Position numbers and translations under genes: made by a program
Notes under the pieces: model-generated
What the model saw: the letters and a program-made list of their open reading frames with translations, nothing else
The model's database searches: none
What the model was told of the DNA's origin: nothing
DNA from: Primorskyibacter flagellatus
Lineage (GTDB): Bacteria > Pseudomonadota > Alphaproteobacteria > Rhodobacterales > Rhodobacteraceae
Reading direction: 5' to 3'
NCBI RefSeq assembly: GCF_014638275.1
Contig: NZ_BMFJ01000001.1
Span: 1,166,338 to 1,230,337 of the forward strand
DNA: 64,000 nt
Shown: positions 37,017 through 48,166 of the stretch, piece by piece
Layout: the number at the start of each line of letters is the position of its first letter
Numbering within the stretch: the first letter of the stretch is position 1

Positions 37017-37955
37017 TCACCTTCCTGAAACTTTGCGCACCAGCCCGGCCACCTTCTCCAGAACCGCCCTCCCCGACTGCTGCGCCACCTCTCCGAGGAT
37101 CTCGAACCATCCGCCGTCCGGGGAAGACGTCCGGCGGACCAGTCCGATGGTCCGGAACGGCTCCGGATCGGCGAAGCGCAGCAGGGTCAGGTCGCGCCCC
37201 TCCACCGGCAGGGCGATCTCCGGCATCAGGGTCAGGCCGAAGCCCGCCGCCACCAGCCGCGACAGGGTGGCGAGCGAGGAGGCGCCCATGTTGATCTGCG
37301 CATGGCCCCTGCCCCGTCCGCAGACCTCCAGCGCCTGATCCGTCAGGCAGTGCCCGTCCTCGAGCAGCAGCAGTTCTGCCGGCCCGATCTCCGTCGGGCG
37401 CAGGCTCTCGGCGCGCGAGCCGAGCGTCGCGATGCGCCCCGGTGTGCCCGCCAGCAGAAAGCGGTCGTCGAACAGCGGCAGTTCCACCAGACCCTCCCCG
37501 CCCGAAGGCAGTGCGAGGATCGCCGCGTCCAGCCGTCCGGCGGCAAGGTCGGCCAGCAGCCGTGCCGTCTTGCCCTCCTGCACCTGCACGTCCAGCGCGA
37601 TGTCGGCCGCGCGCAGCCGGGCCAGCAGATCGGGCAGCAGGTAGGGCGCCACGGTCGGAATCACGCCAAGCGCCAGCCGCCCCGCCAGACCGTCGCGCCA
37701 GCGGGCGGATTCCTCCAGCCGGTGCATTTCACCCAGCACCCGTTCGGCATGATGTAGTATGCGCCGCCCGAAAGGGGTCAGCACCACGGTGCGCGCCTTC
37801 CGTTCGACCAGCGGCGCACCCAGCATCGCCTCAAGCTCCCGGATCTGCATGGACAGCGCGGGCTGTGAGACACGGCAGATGTCGGCGGCACGGCCAAACC
37901 CGCCGGTATCGGCAAGGGCCTTGAAATAGGACAGTTGTCGGAGGGTGATGTTCAT
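37017..37955 (-). CDS. oxyR: Hydrogen peroxide sensor OxyR
   Basis: LysR-type regulator of 312 residues with an N-terminal HTH (LRQLSYFKALADTGGFGRAA, SQPALSMQIRELEAMLGA) and the OxyR disulfide switch. Cys203 and Cys212 sit in LEDGHCLTDQALEVC with the same nine-residue spacing as the redox cysteines of E. coli OxyR. It is divergent from the VIT-family transporter gene across 108 bases, so the two may share a control region. Confidence 0.93.
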   Translation of the reverse strand: MNITLRQLSYFKALADTGGFGRAADICRVSQPALSMQIRELEAMLGAPLVERKARTVVLTPFGRRILHHAERVLGEMHRLEESARWRDGLAGRLALGVIPTVAPYLLPDLLARLRAADIALDVQVQEGKTARLLADLAAGRLDAAILALPSGGEGLVELPLFDDRFLLAGTPGRIATLGSRAESLRPTEIGPAELLLLEDGHCLTDQALEVCGRGRGHAQINMGASSLATLSRLVAAGFGLTLMPEIALPVEGRDLTLLRFADPEPFRTIGLVRRTSSPDGGWFEILGEVAQQSGRAVLEKVAGLVRKVSGR

Positions 37956-38063
37956 AAGCGGATCCTATCCGAAGCCGGGGCATCCGCAAGCCTGCCTTAT
38001 GGGACCGGCAACTTGCGGTCGGGGACGTCCTGGGCCATTGGTTGCGGAAACGACGGAGCGGCG

Positions 38064-38795
38064 ATGAGCATCGACTGGACACAGCACCGGCGCAAGGCGC
38101 ATGGCCTCGGGCGGCTTCAGGAATTCCTGAAGCAGATCGTCTACGGCGGCAATGACGGGATCGTCACCACCTTTGCCATCGTGGCCGGCTTCGCCGGTGC
38201 GCGGGCGGACGGGGTGGCGCAGATCGGCGGTCTGGCGGTGCTGGTCTTCGGGCTGGCGAACCTGTTTGCCGACGCGGTCAGCATGGGACTGGGCGAATTC
38301 CTGTCGGGACGGGCGCAGAACGACCTCTACCACAACCGCCGCGAGATGGAGCTTCAGGCCATCGCCGGGGATCCGGAGCAGGAACGGGCAGAGCTGTTCA
38401 CCATCCTCTGCCAGCGCGGCCTGCCCCCGGGCGAGGCGGACAAGGTCACCGACATCCTGCTGCGCCACCCCGAGATGATGGCCGACCTCATGATGACCTA
38501 CGAATTCGGCATGCACGACCCGGCAGAGGACAGCCCGGCGGTCAACGGGCTGTTCACCTTCGGAAGCTTCGTGATCTTCGGCGCGGTGCCGCTGGTGCCC
38601 TACTTCCTGTTCGACCCCTCGCAGCAGACCTTCGTGCTGTCCGTCATCGCGACCTTCTCGGCCCTGACGGCGCTTGGCCTGCTGCGCTGGCACGCGACGG
38701 CGGAACGGATGCTGCGCACGGTCGGCGAAACCGTCGCGCTCGGGGCGTCCTGTGCTGCGGTGGCCTATCTCGTCGGGTGGCTCGTCGGCGGCTAA
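38064..38795 (+). CDS. VIT1/CCC1 family iron/manganese transporter
   Basis: Inner-membrane protein of 243 residues with about five hydrophobic helices. The hallmark KQIVYGGNDGIVTTFAIVAG is near residue 24 and GLGEFLSG ends the second helix; an acidic Met/Glu-rich loop (REMELQAIAGDPEQERAELF) joins helices two and three. VIT proteins move Fe2+ or Mn2+ out of the cytosol. Start at 38064 follows GGAGCG. Divergent from oxyR. Confidence 0.85.
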   Translation: MSIDWTQHRRKAHGLGRLQEFLKQIVYGGNDGIVTTFAIVAGFAGARADGVAQIGGLAVLVFGLANLFADAVSMGLGEFLSGRAQNDLYHNRREMELQAIAGDPEQERAELFTILCQRGLPPGEADKVTDILLRHPEMMADLMMTYEFGMHDPAEDSPAVNGLFTFGSFVIFGAVPLVPYFLFDPSQQTFVLSVIATFSALTALGLLRWHATAERMLRTVGETVALGASCAAVAYLVGWLVGG

Positions 38796-39877
38796 CCGAT
38801 CAGCCCGCCGCCGTCCTTCAGCCCGTCGTAATGTTGCCTGAGCCGCTGAAGCGCGATGCGCAGCACGATCTTGCCCGAACGCGCCGACCAGCCGAGCTTG
38901 CGTTCCGCCGATTCCAGTCCGTTCAGGCGGCAGCAGCATTCCAGCACCACGTCGCCCAGACCGGGGCCAAGCGCCCGCAGCGCCTGGCTGACCCTGTCCC
39001 GCGCCGCCGCCGCACCGCGCAGCGGAGCCTCCGGCGTTCGTCCCGGTCCGCTGGTGCCCGCGGTGAGGTAGTCGTCCCAGTTGGTGGCCTGGCGCGGTTC
39101 CATATGGGCGAGCTCGAAATCCTCCTGGATGCGCTCGGCGGTGCGGACGAGATCGGGCGGCAGAAAGGGGCCTCCGTCCCGGTCGCGGCGGCGGGCCAGG
39201 GCGATCACCGGCGTGTCGCAGTAGCCGCCGCGCGGCTTCACGGCGCGGGTCGGCTGCGGCGCGGCGCGGAACCGGGCGGGGCTTTCGTCGAACCCGCCGG
39301 CGCGGTTCTCCGCCCGCGCGGTGAGGGTGCTGAGAATGGTGCGCCCGAAGGTCGAGATCGCGTAACGCGACAGCGGCCCGCCCGACACGCAGGCGATCCA
39401 CCCGTTCAGGGCCAGCGCCTGCGCGACGTGCCGTTCGACCACGCCGAGCCTGTGGGTCTCCTCCCCCTCTCCCTTGCGCACAATCACAGCGCGATCCATC
39501 TCTGCCGAAACCGCCAGCACCGCACCGGGCTGGGCGAGCCGCCTGAGTGCCGGGAGCGCCTCTTTCGCGATCTCGTTCACCGGCACCTGGATATCGGCGA
39601 GGGTGAAGGGGCGACGGCGCGGTTCGGTTGTTTCGGAATCCGGATCAATGTCCCCCGCGTCCTTCCGAAGCCGCTCAAGCGCCTCGTCGATCAACAGGTC
39701 GTCACGCGCGCCTTCGACCTGCCGGATCTGACGCAGCATGGTGGAGGCGTGGCAGCCTTCGTCCCGGGCCAGGGCCCGCAGGCTTTCCCCCTTCTCGGTA
39801 TGTGCAATATAATGCCTGACCGGCTCCGGAACCCAGTCCGGCAGCGGTTCAAGCTGGCCGTGGTTTGCATGTGTCAT
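38792..39877 (-). CDS. DUF6456 helix-turn-helix protein
   Basis: 361 residues, cytosolic. An N-terminal HTH-like segment (SLRALARDEGCHASTMLRQIRQ; shown in part as ARDEGCHASTMLRQIRQVE) and the C-terminal DUF6456 domain, ending in LRIALQRLRQHYDGL. Start at 39877 has GAGGAG seven bases upstream. It overlaps the convergent VIT gene end by four bases. The family seems confined to Rhodobacterales; function not known, likely DNA-binding. It faces the DUF6477 gene across a GTTAAC-rich intergenic region. Confidence 0.78.
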   Translation of the reverse strand: MTHANHGQLEPLPDWVPEPVRHYIAHTEKGESLRALARDEGCHASTMLRQIRQVEGARDDLLIDEALERLRKDAGDIDPDSETTEPRRRPFTLADIQVPVNEIAKEALPALRRLAQPGAVLAVSAEMDRAVIVRKGEGEETHRLGVVERHVAQALALNGWIACVSGGPLSRYAISTFGRTILSTLTARAENRAGGFDESPARFRAAPQPTRAVKPRGGYCDTPVIALARRRDRDGGPFLPPDLVRTAERIQEDFELAHMEPRQATNWDDYLTAGTSGPGRTPEAPLRGAAAARDRVSQALRALGPGLGDVVLECCCRLNGLESAERKLGWSARSGKIVLRIALQRLRQHYDGLKDGGGLIG

Positions 39878-39960
39878 CACTACGCTCCTCTTGCATCGCA
39901 AGTTACCCGAACCCCGCACACCCTGCGGAGTTTTCCCCAAAACCATCCACAGCATGAACC

Positions 39961-40024
39961 GTTAATAGTTTCTGATGCGTTAACAGTTAACCAAGTGTGA
40001 GGAGCATCCTTCCAAATAGTTAAC
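39961..40024. promoter_or_regulatory. Cluster of GTTAAC motifs in divergent promoter region
   Basis: Three exact GTTAAC palindromes (39979-39984, 39986-39991, 40019-40024) and one GTTAAT (39961-39966) within 64 bases, between the DUF6456 and DUF6477 genes. TTAAC is the half-site of the alphaproteobacterial cell-cycle regulator CtrA. The classic TTAA-7-TTAA spacing is not present. Confidence 0.45.
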
Positions 40025-40119
40025 GAAAGCTGGGACCACAGATCTCTCTGGCGCCTGTTTGCGCAACACAACCCCGGGCTGTGTCATTCTGCGCACCTCA
40101 AAACGTCGAGGAGACTGAC

Positions 40120-40410
40120 ATGCACGATGTCGCCGGCCGTCTGGCCCAACTGAACCGCCCCCGCATTCTGGTTGAAGCCGCCCGGCTTGGCCTTCCCCGC
40201 TATGACCGCAGGCGGGACCTGCCCGGCCTGCTCGGCCACCCGGCGCGTCCCGGTGCAGCGGTCATGTCCTTGATGGAGATGGAGGCGGAGATGGACGACA
40301 GCCGCCGCGCCGCCGCCACGGGCTATGCGCCGCTGCGCCACCTCAGCGTGCTGACCGCCCTGATGGCCGAGGCAGACAGCCTGCGCACGCGGGACGCGCA
40401 GGTCCGGTGA
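40120..40410 (+). CDS. DUF6477 family protein
   Basis: Small cytosolic protein of 96 residues. It opens MHDVAGRLAQLNRPRILVEAARLGLPRYDR, typical of the short DUF6477 family, is alpha-helical and has no membrane segment. GAGGAG lies six bases upstream of the ATG. It is divergent from the DUF6456 gene, and the two occur together in Rhodobacterales. No function known. Confidence 0.75.
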   Translation: MHDVAGRLAQLNRPRILVEAARLGLPRYDRRRDLPGLLGHPARPGAAVMSLMEMEAEMDDSRRAAATGYAPLRHLSVLTALMAEADSLRTRDAQVR

Positions 40411-40439
40411 GCGCCTGTCATGTCACCGTGCAAGCCCGC

Positions 40440-41987
40440 TTACATGAAGGCGTCGGGCATCGCGGCCTTGCGCCCGGCGACGAAAGCGGCCAGCGCCTCC
40501 GCGATCGCGGGGTCGAGATCGGGAGCGCGGTACTGCTCAAGCAGCTTCGCGACACGGGCGGAGGCGAGCGTCTGGGTGTCGCGCGCGCCCTCCTCGTCCC
40601 AGGTCTCGAACGGCTTGTAGTCCAGCAGGTCGGACTTCCAGAACGCGGTCTTGAAATTGGCCTGGGTGTGGGCGCAGCCAAGGTAGTGCCCGCCCGGCCC
40701 GACCTCGCGGATCGCGTCCATTCCCTGCGCATTCTCGTCCGCCGCCACCCCGGCGGCCATCTTGTGCAGCGTGCCAAGCTGGTCGGCGTCCATCACGAAT
40801 TTCTCGAAGGACGACACCAGCCCGCCTTCCAGCCAGCCGCAGGCGTGCAGCATGAAGTTCACCCCGCCAAGCAGCGCGGCATTCAGCGTGTTCGCGGTTT
40901 CATAGGCGGCCTGCGCATCCGGCAGCTTGGACCCGCAGAGCCCGCCACCGGAGCGGAACGGCAGGTTCATGCGCCGCGCCAGCTGGCCGGCGCCGTAGAG
41001 GATCTGCGACGCCTCGGGCGTGCCGAAGGTCGGGGCGCCGGAGTTCATGTCGATGGAGGTCACGAAGGCCCCGAAGATCACCGGCGCGCCGGGCCGGACA
41101 AGCTGGGCGTAGGCGATGCCGGCCAGCACTTCGGCCAGGACCTGCGTCAGGGTGCCCATGACCGAAACCGGCGCCATGGCCCCGCCGACGATGAAGGGGC
41201 TGATGATCGTCGCCTGCATGTTCGCGGCATAGACCTCGAGCGCGCCCATCATCGTGTCGTCGAAGGTCAGCGGAGAGTTGATGTTGATGAGCGAGGTCAT
41301 CACGGTGTTGGTCGTGGCGAACTCCTCCCCGAAGAGGATCTTGCACATGTCGACCGAGTCCTGCGCCCGCGAGGGTTCGGTGACAGACCCCATGAAGGGC
41401 TTGTCGGTCAGGGTCATGTGCGCGTGGATCATGTCGAGGTGGCGCTTGTTCACCGGCACGTCGGTCGGTTCGCAGACGGTGCCGCCGGAGTGGTGCAGCC
41501 ATTTCGACATATGGCCCAGCTTCACGAAGGTGCGGAAGTCCTCCATCGTCGCATATCGGCGGCCGCCCTCGGCGTCGCGCACGAAGGGCGGGCCATAGAC
41601 CGGGGCAAGCACCAGCCCCTTGCCGCCGATCTCGACCGAATTGGCCGGATTGCGGGCATGCTGGATGAAGCTGGAGGGCGCGGTTTCGCACAGCCTGCGG
41701 GCCAGTCCGCGCGGGATATGCACCCGTTCGCCCTGCACATCCGCCCCAGCCTCGCGCCAGCGGTCGAGCGCGGCAGGGTTGTTGACGAAGTTCACGCCGA
41801 TCTCTTCCAGCACGGTTTCTGCATTGGCCTCGATCGTCGCGAGAACGTCCTCGCTCAGCAGTTCGAAGTTCGGGATGGCGCGGGTGATCGCGGGCGCCTT
41901 GTCGATATGCACGGCCGTGCGTTCGGCCCGCCGCGCCGCGCCGCCGCCGGATCTGCCCCTGCGCCCTGCAACTGCCGTATCGCTCAT
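40440..41987 (-). CDS. Trimethylamine methyltransferase family protein (MttB-like, non-pyrrolysine)
   Basis: 515 residues of the MttB superfamily, cytosolic TIM barrel. Segments IPNFELLSEDVLATIEANAE, GPPFVRDAEGGRRYATMEDF and RSGGGLCGSKLPDAQAAYET are in order. There is no in-frame amber codon, so this is a non-Pyl member; relatives demethylate glycine betaine, proline betaine or carnitine with a corrinoid protein. No corrinoid or MtgA-like partner is adjacent. The start follows a GGGGGC stretch. Confidence 0.85.
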   Translation of the reverse strand: MSDTAVAGRRGRSGGGAARRAERTAVHIDKAPAITRAIPNFELLSEDVLATIEANAETVLEEIGVNFVNNPAALDRWREAGADVQGERVHIPRGLARRLCETAPSSFIQHARNPANSVEIGGKGLVLAPVYGPPFVRDAEGGRRYATMEDFRTFVKLGHMSKWLHHSGGTVCEPTDVPVNKRHLDMIHAHMTLTDKPFMGSVTEPSRAQDSVDMCKILFGEEFATTNTVMTSLININSPLTFDDTMMGALEVYAANMQATIISPFIVGGAMAPVSVMGTLTQVLAEVLAGIAYAQLVRPGAPVIFGAFVTSIDMNSGAPTFGTPEASQILYGAGQLARRMNLPFRSGGGLCGSKLPDAQAAYETANTLNAALLGGVNFMLHACGWLEGGLVSSFEKFVMDADQLGTLHKMAAGVAADENAQGMDAIREVGPGGHYLGCAHTQANFKTAFWKSDLLDYKPFETWDEEGARDTQTLASARVAKLLEQYRAPDLDPAIAEALAAFVAGRKAAMPDAFM

Positions 41988-42127
41988 CGGATGCCCCCGC
42001 CTTCCTCGTGTCGAGTGGATACGGGTTTAGCGCCCCTGACCGGGGGAGCGCACGTTGAATCCGGCGTGTCAGGTGAAAAAGCGACATCCGCCCCATGGGG
42101 CGTTCCGCGCGGGCGGGACCCGCGGAC

Positions 42128-42253
42128 GGGGGCTGTCTGCCCCCGGACCCCCGAGGATATTTGCGAAACCAAAGAGCACGGGGAGTCTTTGGTTTCGGAT
42201 ACATCCTCGGGGGTGAATGCCGCGTTTCGCGGCAGAGGGGGCAGACGGCCCCC
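42128..42253. repeat. Nested 126-bp inverted repeat upstream of guaA
   Basis: The inner arms are 42147-42175 and 42186-42214: 12 bp perfect, five mismatched, 12 bp perfect, with a 10-base centre. The outer arms are two 17-base units, GGGGGCTGTCTGCCCCC (42128-42144) and its one-mismatch inverted copy (42237-42253). A related half-element lies after eno at 47089-47117. The 329-base gap 41988-42316 holds this and the guaA upstream region; no gene is seen. Confidence 0.75.
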
Positions 42254-42316
42254 TGCCCGGCTTCGGCCGGGTGATCGCGCTTGCGCAGGGGCGCGGCGGC
42301 GACTAGAGGATCGGAC

Positions 42317-43894
42317 ATGACCGAGACCTCGCACGACCGCCTTCTCATCATCGACTTCGGCAGCCAGGTGACGCAGCTGATCGCGCGGCGCCTGCGGGAG
42401 CTGAACGTCTATTGCGAAATCCACCCCTACCAGTCAGTGAACGACGCTTTCCTGGCAGAATTCGCGCCCAAGGCCGTGATCTTTTCCGGCGGGCCGGATT
42501 CGGTCACGCGCGAAGGATCGCCACGGCCGCCCAGGTCGGTCTATGACCTTGGCGTGCCGATCCTCGGCATCTGCTACGGGCAGCAGGTGATGATGCAGGA
42601 CCTCGGCGGGCTGGTCGAGGGCGGCAAGATCACCGGCGGCGGCGGCACGGCCGAGTTCGGGCGGGCCTATGTGGTGCCCTCCGACAAGACGGACGACCTG
42701 CTGTCGGGCTGGTTCGCGGAGGGGCGCGAGCAGGTCTGGATGAGCCATGGCGACCATGTCTCGCGCATCGCGCCCGGGTTCGAGGTTCTCGGCACCTCGA
42801 CCCACGCGCCCTTCGCCATCACCGCCGACCGGTCGCGCCATTTCTACGCCGTGCAGTTCCATCCGGAGGTGCATCACACGCCGAATGGCAAGGCGCTCTA
42901 CGAGAATTTCGTGAAGCTCGCCGGATTTACCGGCGACTGGACCATGGGCGCCTACCGGGAAGAGGCGATCCGCCGGATCCGCGACCAGGTTGGCGATCAC
43001 AAGGTGATCTGCGGGCTGTCGGGCGGGGTCGATTCCTCGGTCGCGGCGGTGCTGATCCATGAGGCGATCGGCGACCAGCTGACCTGCGTCTTCGTCGACC
43101 ACGGGCTGCTGCGGCTGAACGAGGCGGACGAGGTCGTCACCATGTTCCGCGACAACTACAACATCCCGCTGATCCATGCGGATGAGAGCGACCTGTTCCT
43201 CGGCGAACTGGACGGCGTGTCGGACCCGGAGACCAAGCGCAAGATCATCGGGCGGCTGTTCATCGACGTGTTCCAGAAGCACGCGAACGAGATCGAGGGC
43301 GCGGAATTCCTCGCCCAGGGGACGCTTTACCCGGATGTGATTGAATCGGTCAGCTTTTCCGGCGGCCCCTCGGTCACGATCAAGTCGCACCACAATGTCG
43401 GCGGCCTGCCCGAGAAGATGGGCCTGAAGCTGGTCGAACCGCTGCGCGAACTGTTCAAGGACGAGGTGCGCGCGCTTGGCCGTGAGCTTGGCCTGCCCGA
43501 GCAGTTCATCGGCCGCCACCCCTTCCCCGGCCCCGGCCTTGCCATCCGCTGCCCCGGAGAGATCACCCGCCCCAAGCTGGAGATCCTGCGCAAGGCGGAT
43601 GCGGTCTATATCGACCAGATCCGCAAACACGGGCTCTATGACGAGATCTGGCAGGCTTTCGTCGCCATCCTTCCCGTCCGTACCGTGGGCGTGATGGGCG
43701 ACGGGCGGACCTATGACTATGCCTGCGCGCTGCGGGCGGTGACTTCCGTCGACGGGATGACCGCGGATTACTACCCGTTTACCCATGATTTCCTTGGCGA
43801 AACCGCCACGCGGATCATCAACGAGGTCGAAGGCATCAACCGGGTCACCTACGACATCACCTCCAAGCCGCCGGGAACCATCGAATGGGAATGA
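42317..43894 (+). CDS. guaA: GMP synthase (glutamine-hydrolysing)
   Basis: Makes GMP from XMP, ATP and glutamine; 525 residues, normal length. The class I glutamine amidotransferase domain has the nucleophile Cys in GICYGQQ, and the catalytic His/Glu in QFHPEVHH. The ATP-pyrophosphatase P-loop is [10 protein letters not shown]. The C-terminal dimerisation domain ends in [11 protein letters not shown], the family's usual end. The start at 42317 is the first family-consistent ATG. The last bases overlap the downstream methyltransferase gene. Confidence 0.97.
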   Translation: MTETSHDRLLIIDFGSQVTQLIARRLRELNVYCEIHPYQSVNDAFLAEFAPKAVIFSGGPDSVTREGSPRPPRSVYDLGVPILGICYGQQVMMQDLGGLVEGGKITGGGGTAEFGRAYVVPSDKTDDLLSGWFAEGREQVWMSHGDHVSRIAPGFEVLGTSTHAPFAITADRSRHFYAVQFHPEVHHTPNGKALYENFVKLAGFTGDWTMGAYREEAIRRIRDQVGDHKVICGLSGGVDSSVAAVLIHEAIGDQLTCVFVDHGLLRLNEADEVVTMFRDNYNIPLIHADESDLFLGELDGVSDPETKRKIIGRLFIDVFQKHANEIEGAEFLAQGTLYPDVIESVSFSGGPSVTIKSHHNVGGLPEKMGLKLVEPLRELFKDEVRALGRELGLPEQFIGRHPFPGPGLAIRCPGEITRPKLEILRKADAVYIDQIRKHGLYDEIWQAFVAILPVRTVGVMGDGRTYDYACALRAVTSVDGMTADYYPFTHDFLGETATRIINEVEGINRVTYDITSKPPGTIEWE

Positions 43895-44649
43895 CGCCGC
43901 GCGCCGCCGGTCCGGGCCGCCGCCTTGCGCAGCGGCTTTATGCCGAACTATCCAAGCATGTGCTGGGCCGGCCCGACATGCGGGACCGGCGCGCCTCGCT
44001 GATCTATTCGGCAGAGGACCAGGAGTGCAATGACCACCTGATCTCCCTCGCCACGGAGGCGATCCGGATCGCGTGGGAAACGCCCCTCTCCGTTGGCAAG
44101 CCGGGACTGCAGGACAGCGATTACCTCAACCTCTTTCCCGGAGAGCACTACCGACTGATTGCCGCGCTGGCGCGGCTGGACCAGAGCGGTACGGTGATCG
44201 AGATCGGCACATGGTCCGGCATGGGCACGCTGGCGCTGCGCGCGGGCATGACCGGCGGGACGGTGCATACCTTCGACATCGTGCCCTGGGACCGGATGCC
44301 GGTGCCGACGCATTTCGACGCGGCGGATTTCGACGGGGGCGGGATCGTGCAGATCCTCGCCGACCTGTCCGATCCGGCGGTCTTTGCCACCCACAGCGAC
44401 CTGCTGGAGCGTGCGGGGCTGATCTTCATGGACGCGCCCAAGGACGGGCGGTTCGAATACGTGATGCTCGACCACCTGTCGCAGTTGCCCCCGAAACCGG
44501 GGCGTGTGCTGGTGCTGGACGACATCCGCTTCGTCAACATGGTGGATTTCTGGCGCTCCATCGCGTCGCCCAAGCTGGATCTGTCGGCCTTCGGGCACTG
44601 GTCCGGCACCGGGCTGGTGGATCTGAGCGAGGGGCTGCGCCTGCGCTGA
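43885..44649 (+). CDS. Class I SAM-dependent methyltransferase-like protein
   Basis: 254 residues, cytosolic. The SAM-binding glycine motif is [18 protein letters not shown] (residues about 102-119), with the acidic motif [11 protein letters not shown] and [15 protein letters not shown], like O-methyltransferases of the CmcI/catechol type. The ATG at 43885 lies inside the end of guaA; a second ATG at 43891 forms the usual ATGA overlap with the guaA stop and may be the real start. Substrate unknown. Confidence 0.75.
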   Translation: MGMTPRAAGPGRRLAQRLYAELSKHVLGRPDMRDRRASLIYSAEDQECNDHLISLATEAIRIAWETPLSVGKPGLQDSDYLNLFPGEHYRLIAALARLDQSGTVIEIGTWSGMGTLALRAGMTGGTVHTFDIVPWDRMPVPTHFDAADFDGGGIVQILADLSDPAVFATHSDLLERAGLIFMDAPKDGRFEYVMLDHLSQLPPKPGRVLVLDDIRFVNMVDFWRSIASPKLDLSAFGHWSGTGLVDLSEGLRLR

Positions 44650-44729
44650 GGCGCGCCGCCGGGTTTGACCTCGGCCCGCGCGCTTGGCACTGTCGCGGCG
44701 GGGATAACAGGGAACGGACGGGCCGTTGT

Positions 44730-45149
44730 TTGCGTGATTCCATTCTTGACCGGTGCGAAACCAACGGGCTGCGGCTGACCAGCCAGCGGCGGGTGATCGC
44801 CTCCGTGCTGGACATGTCGCGGGACCATCCGGATGTTGAGGAACTGCACGCCCGGGCCGTGGCGCGCGACCCCGGCATCTCTCTCGCGACCGTCTATCGC
44901 ACGGTGAAGACGCTGGAGGAGGCCGGGATCCTCGAAAAGGTTGATTTCGGAGACGGGCGCGCGCGCTACGAGGACGCGGAGCGGGACCATCACGACCACC
45001 TGATCGACATGGATTCGGGCCGGGTCATCGAATTCGTGGATGCGGAGATCGAGGCGCTGCAGGAAAAGATCGCCGCCAAGCTGGGCTACCGGCTGCTTGG
45101 TCACAAGCTGGAGCTGTACGGCGTGCCGCTGAAGAAGGACGGCGGCTGA
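44730..45149 (+). CDS. fur: Fur-family metal-dependent regulator (Fur/Mur)
   Basis: 139 residues. N-terminal winged helix (LRLTSQRRVIASVLDMSRDHP, shown in part; LATVYRTVKTLEEAGI is the recognition helix) and a dimer domain with the metal site HHDHLI. The start is a TTG at 44730 with GGGAACGGA upstream, chosen because family members begin close to it; the open frame continues upstream inside the methyltransferase gene. In Rhodobacterales and Rhizobiales the nearest homologue responds to manganese (Mur). Convergent with clpS, stop against stop. Confidence 0.86.
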   Translation: MRDSILDRCETNGLRLTSQRRVIASVLDMSRDHPDVEELHARAVARDPGISLATVYRTVKTLEEAGILEKVDFGDGRARYEDAERDHHDHLIDMDSGRVIEFVDAEIEALQEKIAAKLGYRLLGHKLELYGVPLKKDGG

Positions 45150-47041
<1,892 letters not shown>

Positions 47042-47118
47042 CGCGTTCGGCGGGGGCGGAGGGGCTCTGCCCCGTCGCCTGCAGCGACTCCCCGGGATAT
47101 TTGGTCAAACCAAAGAAG

Positions 47119-47145
47119 AGCGCGGTCATCGGGGCCGCGCTTTTT
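47119..47145 (+). terminator. Rho-independent terminator after eno
   Basis: AGCGCGG, nine-base loop, CCGCGCT, then TTTT. The 7-bp stem starts 77 bases past the eno stop, next to a copy of the GATATTTGGTCAAACC element (47096-47111) also seen upstream of guaA. Confidence 0.75.
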
Positions 47146-47181
47146 CATTGCTCTCCGGAGCCGGTACGGGAGAATGGCGGC

Positions 47182-47694
47182 ATGGGTGATCTGTTGATCC
47201 GGGAGGCGGCGGGAGAGGCCGATCTGCACGCGGTGCGGCAGCTGTGCCGGGACTATCGCGCGCTGCTGGCGGACCGACTGGCGGCGCGGCCGGAGGTTCT
47301 GGCCCATTACTACGACGCGGCGGCCTACGAGGGGTTGCTGGAGGCGCTGCCCGAGACACACGCGCGCCCCGATGGCGTGATCCTTGTCGCGGTGCTTGAC
47401 GGTGCGATCGTGGCCTGCGGGATGACGCATCGGGTCGGGCCGGACGCCTGCGAGATCAAGCGGGTCTTCACGGCATCCTCCGCGCGGGGGCACGGCGCGG
47501 CCCGGGCGATCATCGGCGCGGCGATGGATCAGGCGCGGCGGGACGGATATCGGGAGATGGTGCTGGATACGATGGTGCATCTGACGGAGGCGATTTCCTT
47601 GTACGGCAAGCTGGGGTTTGCGGAGCGGGCACCGTTCTACACGGTGCCGGACGGGTTCGGAGACATCGTGCGGTTCTACGGAGTGCGGCTGTGA
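47182..47694 (+). CDS. GNAT family N-acetyltransferase
   Basis: 170 residues. The acetyl-CoA-binding motif RVFTASSARGHGAARAII (R/Q-x-x-G-x-G/A-like, with GHGAAR) and the C-terminal ISLYGKLGFAERAPFY segment show the fold. The ATG at 47182 follows a GGCGG stretch; 48 upstream in-frame codons lie in the eno terminator region and were dropped. The stop overlaps the GTG of the cupin gene (GTGA). Substrate unknown. Confidence 0.82.
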   Translation: MGDLLIREAAGEADLHAVRQLCRDYRALLADRLAARPEVLAHYYDAAAYEGLLEALPETHARPDGVILVAVLDGAIVACGMTHRVGPDACEIKRVFTASSARGHGAARAIIGAAMDQARRDGYREMVLDTMVHLTEAISLYGKLGFAERAPFYTVPDGFGDIVRFYGVRL

Positions 47695-48116
47695 CGGCCG
47701 GTGAGATCATCGCCCTGCTTGGCCTCGCGCGGCATCCGGAGGGCGGCTGGTACCGGCAGACGTGGGTCGAGGCGGTCGCGGAGGGGCGGCCTGCGGGAAC
47801 CTGCATCTATTTCCTGCTGGCGGAGGGGGAGCGGAGCCACTGGCACCGGGTCGACGCGACCGAGATCTGGCATTTTCATGCTGGTGCACCGCTGGTGCTG
47901 CGGCTGGCGGAGCATGAGGCGGGACCCGCGGCGCGGAATGTGCTGGGGCCGGATCTGGCGGCAGGCGCGCGTCCCCAGGGCATCGTGCCGGAGGGCTGGT
48001 GGCAGGCGGCGGAACCGACCGGGGACTGGACGCTGGTCAGCTGCACGGTGTCCCCGGGCTTCCGGTTCGAGGGGTTCGAACTGGCGCCGGAGGGGTTCGA
48101 TATTCCCGAGGGATGA
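47691..48116 (+). CDS. Cupin, DUF985 family
   Basis: Single-domain cupin of 141 residues. It shows LLGLARHPEGGWYRQTW at the start, ATEIWHFHAGAPLVL (the metal-ligand-rich first cupin motif) and SCTVSPGFRFEGFELA at the end. The GTG at 47691 overlaps the GNAT stop, giving a two-gene operon. Members of DUF985 are sugar-epimerase-like proteins without assigned function. Confidence 0.85.
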   Translation: MTAGEIIALLGLARHPEGGWYRQTWVEAVAEGRPAGTCIYFLLAEGERSHWHRVDATEIWHFHAGAPLVLRLAEHEAGPAARNVLGPDLAAGARPQGIVPEGWWQAAEPTGDWTLVSCTVSPGFRFEGFELAPEGFDIPEG

Positions 48117-48166
48117 GGCGCTTTGTCAGCCCCTGAGAGGGAGAGGGTCGCGCCTTTCGGGCGGCG

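Noticed and set aside
40440-41987. Pyrrolysine-containing MttB
   Set aside because: The frame has no in-frame amber codon.
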